Origin: Saprospiraceae bacterium UBA2365
GTDB lineage: Bacteria; Bacteroidota; Bacteroidia; Chitinophagales; Saprospiraceae
NCBI GenBank assembly: GCA_002344345.1
Contig: DDTL01000153.1
Coordinates: 1-9,750 of the forward strand
Length of the DNA stretch: 9,750 nt
Reading direction: 5' to 3'
Each line of letters starts with the position of its first letter. Position 1 is the stretch's first letter. Under the pieces are notes generated by a model. That model ran no database searches. It worked only from the letters and a program-made list of their open reading frames with translations, and was not told where the DNA came from. Both the position numbers and the translations under genes were made by a program. Positions 6,974 through 9,750 of this stretch are shown in pieces.

Positions 6974-8005
6974 ATGTTTCCTGCATTGAAAAATATCAAG
7001 CGCAAAATCATACCGGCCCTGGTGCTCGGATTCCTGGTGCTGTTCGTTTATTCCAATTTTTTATCCTCCTCCAACGAACAGAAAGATTTTATTGCCACAA
7101 CAGACCTGAATGTCCGAACCGGCCCGGGAACACGATACCCGGTGGTTTTTACCTTGGCGAAAGGCAATGAAGTGGAGGTCATCCTGAAAAATGATCGTTG
7201 GTATAAGATCCGCTATGAAGGAAAGAAAGGGTATGCCGCTGCTGAATTTTTGGCTGCCAACAGTTCCGGTTCAGACACCCGTATTCAATCCGTGGATCAA
7301 ACCGCTTCCTTTATAGTCAAAGGCATCATCGTACTCATTGCGCTGATCCTTGGTTTTTTTCTCTACAGAAAGGTACAGGATCACCGTTTGGTGAACACCG
7401 TAACGGATACCAAAAGAGGTAACTGGTCAGAGAGAGACCTGGTACTGAAACTGCTCAGATACGGCATTCCGGCGCCTATGATCTTTCACGACCTGTACGT
7501 GAGAAAGCAAAACGATGAATTTGCCCAGATCGACCTGGTTGCGGTAACACAGGCAGGCATCATCGTTTTTGAAGTAAAGGATTACAGCGGCTGGATCTAT
7601 GGCAACGGGAATCAATCGCAATGGACGCAGGTGCTGGACTACGGCAGGCGGAAATTCAGGTTCTACAATCCCGTCATCCAAAACCAACGACATATCACCG
7701 CGTTGAAATTTGCCCTCAGACAGCATGATCATGTACCATTCTATTCAGTGGTCATCTTTTATGGCAACAGCACCTTCAAGGACATTTCTTTTATTCCCCC
7801 TGGAACCTTCCTGGTGAAATCCGAACGCTTCAGCGATGTGATGAACACCATTCTGAAAGAAAAACCGGCTTTTGGTTATGATCATTTTGATGAATTGATC
7901 TCCATCCTCCGGGCAGCCATGGACAACGGAAAATCCAAGGAAAATCAGTACAGGCATATTGCTAATGTTAGGGATATGCTGGGAACGGATAGGGTGTTTG
8001 AATGA
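6974..8005 (+). CDS. Membrane protein with SH3b domain and NERD nuclease-like domain
   Basis: From ATG 6974 the product has 343 residues. A basic start (KNIKRK) leads into TM1 (about 12-30). A bacterial SH3 domain spans about 39-94, with the typical LNVRTGPGTRYPVV and GYAAAEFL strands. TM2 (about 114-131) is followed by RKVQDHR, then a NERD domain from about 148 to 290. The NERD core shows Glu153, then QIDLVAVT with Asp187, and Glu200-Val-Lys202, giving the D...ExK pattern of PD-(D/E)XK nucleases; NPVIQNQRHI follows. Positive-inside topology places the SH3b loop in the periplasm and NERD in the cytoplasm. SH3b domains commonly bind cell wall or peptides; NERD is a predicted nuclease domain with little biochemistry. 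The link between them is inference. The frame is open back to GTG 6917 (19 more residues), but those codons overlap a repeat and read poorly as a membrane-protein start. It stands alone between long gaps. Confidence 0.85.
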   Translation: MFPALKNIKRKIIPALVLGFLVLFVYSNFLSSSNEQKDFIATTDLNVRTGPGTRYPVVFTLAKGNEVEVILKNDRWYKIRYEGKKGYAAAEFLAANSSGSDTRIQSVDQTASFIVKGIIVLIALILGFFLYRKVQDHRLVNTVTDTKRGNWSERDLVLKLLRYGIPAPMIFHDLYVRKQNDEFAQIDLVAVTQAGIIVFEVKDYSGWIYGNGNQSQWTQVLDYGRRKFRFYNPVIQNQRHITALKFALRQHDHVPFYSVVIFYGNSTFKDISFIPPGTFLVKSERFSDVMNTILKEKPAFGYDHFDELISILRAAMDNGKSKENQYRHIANVRDMLGTDRVFE

Positions 8006-8057
8006 GCATCATTCTTATATTACCATGTGATGTTGGGTATGGTTGTAATTTGAAGTA

Positions 8058-8152
8058 GGGTGGAGGGAAATATGGATAGATCCTTTGATTGGTGGGGGAT
8101 TTTTTGTAGGTTGGGGGAATTTTTCGGGGAATGGTTTTGGAGGGAATGAGGG
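8058..8152 (+). repeat. G-rich intergenic tract A
   Basis: Seven runs of three to five G occur on the + strand (8058, 8065, 8094, 8113, 8126, 8142, 8150), separated by T/A-rich spacers. The segment TTTTTTGTAGGTTGGGGG with following AATTTT resembles 9140-9160 in tract B. Several spacers exceed 7 bases, so it is not a canonical G-quadruplex motif throughout, but strong strand asymmetry is evident. The 289 bases between the NERD gene and the next gene hold no other gene I can support. Confidence 0.55.
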
Positions 8153-8244
8153 CATTTGGAATGAAAGATTAAGCATATTAGCTAAAATGGGAGGGTATGC
8201 ATAATTGAATTCATGAAAACCTGAAGAATGATTTTTTTTGTTAA

Positions 8245-8265
8245 GGATATAAACAATTTATATCC
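8245..8265. promoter_or_regulatory. Perfect 9-bp inverted repeat ahead of a start codon
   Basis: GGATATAAA (8245-8253) and TTTATATCC (8257-8265) flank a CAA loop, and ATG 8267 follows after one base. The position fits an operator or a 5' leader hairpin that would cover the ribosome entry site. GGATATAA then CAA recurs in the hairpin just after the same gene (8910-8920), hinting that related sequences bracket the gene. Confidence 0.55.
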
Positions 8266-8294
8266 CATGAGTGAGCAACCTAAAATGAATAGAC

Positions 8295-8903
8295 TTGGAA
8301 GAGCAGTTAAAAATTCTAGAACCAATGATTGGAAACTATTTGTCCTACATATTCTTTCAAAGAATACAGCAGAAGCCATTTCCTAAACTCAAGAGTGAAC
8401 TTCTTGCATACGAAAAGTTTTGTTTAGCTTTTAGCGGTACAAAATCAGCAGCTCAATACTTGTTCACAATAGAACCACTATATATCGAATTCGAAAACTA
8501 TCATAATCCTTTTAAACTTAGAATTAGGCAAGAAAACATATTTGTACCCATGCAACCATCGGGAGAAAGATTAAAATCAGGATATAATTCAACCGTCGAA
8601 ATAGGTTTCAAAATAGGGTCAATATACTTTTATGAAGACGATCAAAGATGGAATGAAACACCAGATTTTAGCCATATAAATGAAATAAATTCTAAAGACG
8701 TAGTGGGTTCTACGATTATAATAAATGATGAAACTGGATTGCGGAATATTTGGATAAATACTTATGAAGTTCCAGGGGAACAAGCAGAGAATGAAACAAG
8801 GGTAAAATTCCAAATTGGAAATATGTTCATTGAAAACAACTTATATGGAAATGAAAAGATGAAATTTTTGGCTAAAATAGGAAATGCACCTGAAAATAAA
8901 TGA
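8295..8903 (+). CDS. Hypothetical protein, 5' end possibly frameshifted
   Basis: I do not recognise this family. The open frame begins with TTG 8295 and gives 202 residues; the first in-frame ATG is 8325 (192 residues). The N-terminal third (LEEQLKILEPMIGNYLSY and on to about residue 60) looks helical, and the rest is rich in alternating hydrophobic and polar residues suggesting beta strands (IEFENY, STVEIGFKIGSIYFYED, STIIINDETG, VKFQIGNMFIE). There is no signal peptide or membrane segment, so a cytoplasmic location is likely. ATG 8267, just after a perfect inverted repeat, opens another frame (MSEQPKMNRL) that stops after 39 codons. Removing one base near 8294 would join MSEQPKMNR to LEEQLKI, so either a TTG start or a 1-base indel is plausible. 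The gene is visibly more AT-rich than the hypD operon and is flanked by repeats, consistent with transfer. Confidence 0.65.
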   Translation: MEEQLKILEPMIGNYLSYIFFQRIQQKPFPKLKSELLAYEKFCLAFSGTKSAAQYLFTIEPLYIEFENYHNPFKLRIRQENIFVPMQPSGERLKSGYNSTVEIGFKIGSIYFYEDDQRWNETPDFSHINEINSKDVVGSTIIINDETGLRNIWINTYEVPGEQAENETRVKFQIGNMFIENNLYGNEKMKFLAKIGNAPENK

Positions 8904-8904
8904 A

Positions 8905-8927
8905 TCACGGGATATAACAACCCGTGA
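8905..8927 (+). terminator. Hairpin directly after the hypothetical gene
   Basis: TCACGGG (8905-8911) and CCCGTGA (8921-8927) form a perfect 7-bp GC-rich stem with a 9-base loop, one base after the stop codon. No T-run follows, so it is not a standard intrinsic terminator. It could stabilise the 3' end of the transcript or belong to the structured segment that comes next. Confidence 0.4.
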
Positions 8928-8931
8928 CCAC

Positions 8932-9050
8932 GCCAGCCAACCTAACGGGATGGCCGTCGGGTACGGCAGAACCGTTGGCAGGAATGGGTGGTTTAGTCTG
9001 GCCGGAATCATTAGCCATTGGAAGTAGTGGTAACCCGGTGCTTATGGAGA
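8932..9050. other. GC-rich segment with nested inverted repeats
   Basis: This segment is clearly richer in G+C than the genes on either side. GCCGT (8953-8957) pairs with ACGGC (8963-8967). Around it AACGG (8944-8948) pairs with CCGTT (8972-8976), or alternatively GCCAAC (8936-8941) pairs with GTTGGC (8974-8979). It could be a structured RNA, a recombination site or a remnant of an inserted element; I recognise no known RNA family. The whole gap 8904-9267 holds no gene I can support. Confidence 0.45.
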
Positions 9051-9105
9051 TGTATTTTGAAAAAAATCAAAGTTTTATCTATTTGAGACCATAATACTTG
9101 GAAAA

Positions 9106-9176
9106 GGGCCGGATGAAAGGGGGGGAAATTTGGAATTTGCTTTTTGGATTGTGGGGAATTTTGTATGTTTATGGGG
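9106..9176 (+). repeat. G-rich intergenic tract B
   Basis: The G-runs are at 9106-9108, 9119-9125 (seven G), 9153-9156 and 9173-9176, with T-rich spacers between them. The part TTTTTGGATTGTGGGG with following AATTTT aligns loosely with tract A. Tracts A and B each precede an AT-rich gene of unknown function. Confidence 0.5.
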
Positions 9177-9224
9177 CGGTTTTAGTTGATGATTTCGTAT
9201 GAGAATTTGTTTTTACTGTGCACC

Positions 9225-9253
9225 TTGACATTTTAATACTATTTAGATAATTT
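9225..9253 (+). promoter_or_regulatory. Possible promoter of the lipoprotein gene
   Basis: TTGACA (9225-9230) is followed by GATAAT (9246-9251, 15-base spacer). In Bacteroidota terms, TTG is followed after 20 bases by TAATTTCA (9248-9255), a partial match to TAnnTTTG. The lipoprotein ATG is 15 bases further on. Neither reading is a full consensus. Confidence 0.3.
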
Positions 9254-9267
9254 CAAAAAAACCATAT

Positions 9268-9750
9268 ATGAGAAAAATTACTTTAATAACAATGTTTTTA
9301 TCCTTCTTATTATTGTTCGCATCATGTGACGAAACACCTTCATTAACAATTGGTTATAATCCTCAGGGAACTCCTTTCAATATTTCATTTAATACTGATG
9401 GTGAATTGAAAGTTTTTATTGGAGGTAGAATTTTGACTCCAATAGGCACTTTTTTTGCTAACGAATCACTCACCGAAACTTATTCATTTCATACTACCTT
9501 TATCGAAATATATGATCGTAATTCGGAGCTTAAACATGTATTTCAATTAACAAAAGATGAGCAGTTTAAAATGAATTCCAAATATCGTACTAGCATACAC
9601 ATTGTTGAAAAAGAAAATTCAACTGTAGTAACTATTGACTCTGATGAAATAACTAATTTCATTAAAATAGCAAGGGAAAAAGAACCTAAACCCAGATTTT
9701 CAGAGACTCCTATCCCTTACTTTTGGCTCACTAAAAGAATAAATGTAGAT
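9268..9750 (+). CDS. Predicted lipoprotein, C-terminus beyond the window
   Basis: From ATG 9268 the frame stays open for 161 codons to the window edge, so the gene is incomplete at its 3' end. Residues 1-20 form a lipoprotein signal: MRK, a hydrophobic stretch, and the lipobox FASC with Cys20 as the lipidated residue, followed by DETPS. The acidic residues right after the Cys may bear on surface export in Bacteroidota; I cannot decide this. The mature part starts with short beta-like segments (LTIGYN, FNISFNTDGELKVFIGG) and continues with charged stretches; I recognise no domain. Codon use is strongly AT-rich like that of 8295-8903 and unlike the hypD operon. A possible promoter lies just upstream. 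Confidence 0.75.
   Translation, partial: MRKITLITMFLSFLLLFASCDETPSLTIGYNPQGTPFNISFNTDGELKVFIGGRILTPIGTFFANESLTETYSFHTTFIEIYDRNSELKHVFQLTKDEQFKMNSKYRTSIHIVEKENSTVVTIDSDEITNFIKIAREKEPKPRFSETPIPYFWLTKRINVD

Noticed and set aside
8267..8386. Independent 39-codon gene
   Set aside because: It overlaps the longer gene, shows no motif, and is better explained as the 5' part of that gene in a shifted frame.
8239..9050. Integron cassette with attC sites
   Set aside because: ATATAACAA at 8912-8920 resembles an attC R'' end, but no matching GTTRRRY core with complementary arms exists downstream, and no integrase is visible.

Overview
The window looks like a chromosomal segment of a member of the Bacteroidota, most like the Saprospiraceae. 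The evidence is a large secreted protein ending in a type IX secretion (T9SS) C-terminal sorting domain, preceded by an Ig-like repeat of a style I associate with Saprospiraceae. Other signs are start codons without clear Shine-Dalgarno sequences, long intergenic gaps and many small interspersed repeats. All long genes read on the + strand.

Left part (1-3790): after a short intergenic stretch with palindromic repeats comes a two-gene operon. It encodes a glycyl radical enzyme (196-2670) and its radical-SAM activating enzyme (2699-3637), closed by a hairpin/T-tract terminator near 3751-3788. Every active-site position I can recall for Clostridioides difficile trans-4-hydroxy-L-proline dehydratase (HypD) is present, at a constant offset of 33 residues. 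The likely reaction is therefore dehydration of hydroxyproline to pyrroline-5-carboxylate, with the activase installing the glycyl radical under anoxia. The usual partner, a pyrroline-5-carboxylate reductase gene (proC), is not in the window.

Middle (3790-6910): an 819-base gap holds a clean 16-bp tandem array of almost ten copies. It is followed by a 758-residue Cys-rich secreted T9SS cargo protein of unknown function. A palindromic repeat after it is the inverted counterpart of the one at the window start.

Right part (6910-9750): a membrane protein joins an SH3b domain, predicted outside the cytoplasm, to a cytoplasmic NERD nuclease-like domain. Beyond it, the character changes. Two AT-richer genes of unknown function, one with a probable 5' frameshift and one a lipoprotein cut by the window edge, sit among G-rich tracts, inverted repeats and a GC-rich structured segment. 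This looks like an accessory, possibly mobile, region.

The HypD system is not new as a family. The least explained parts are the SH3b-NERD protein and the repeat-rich right end. Base-composition statements are by eye.
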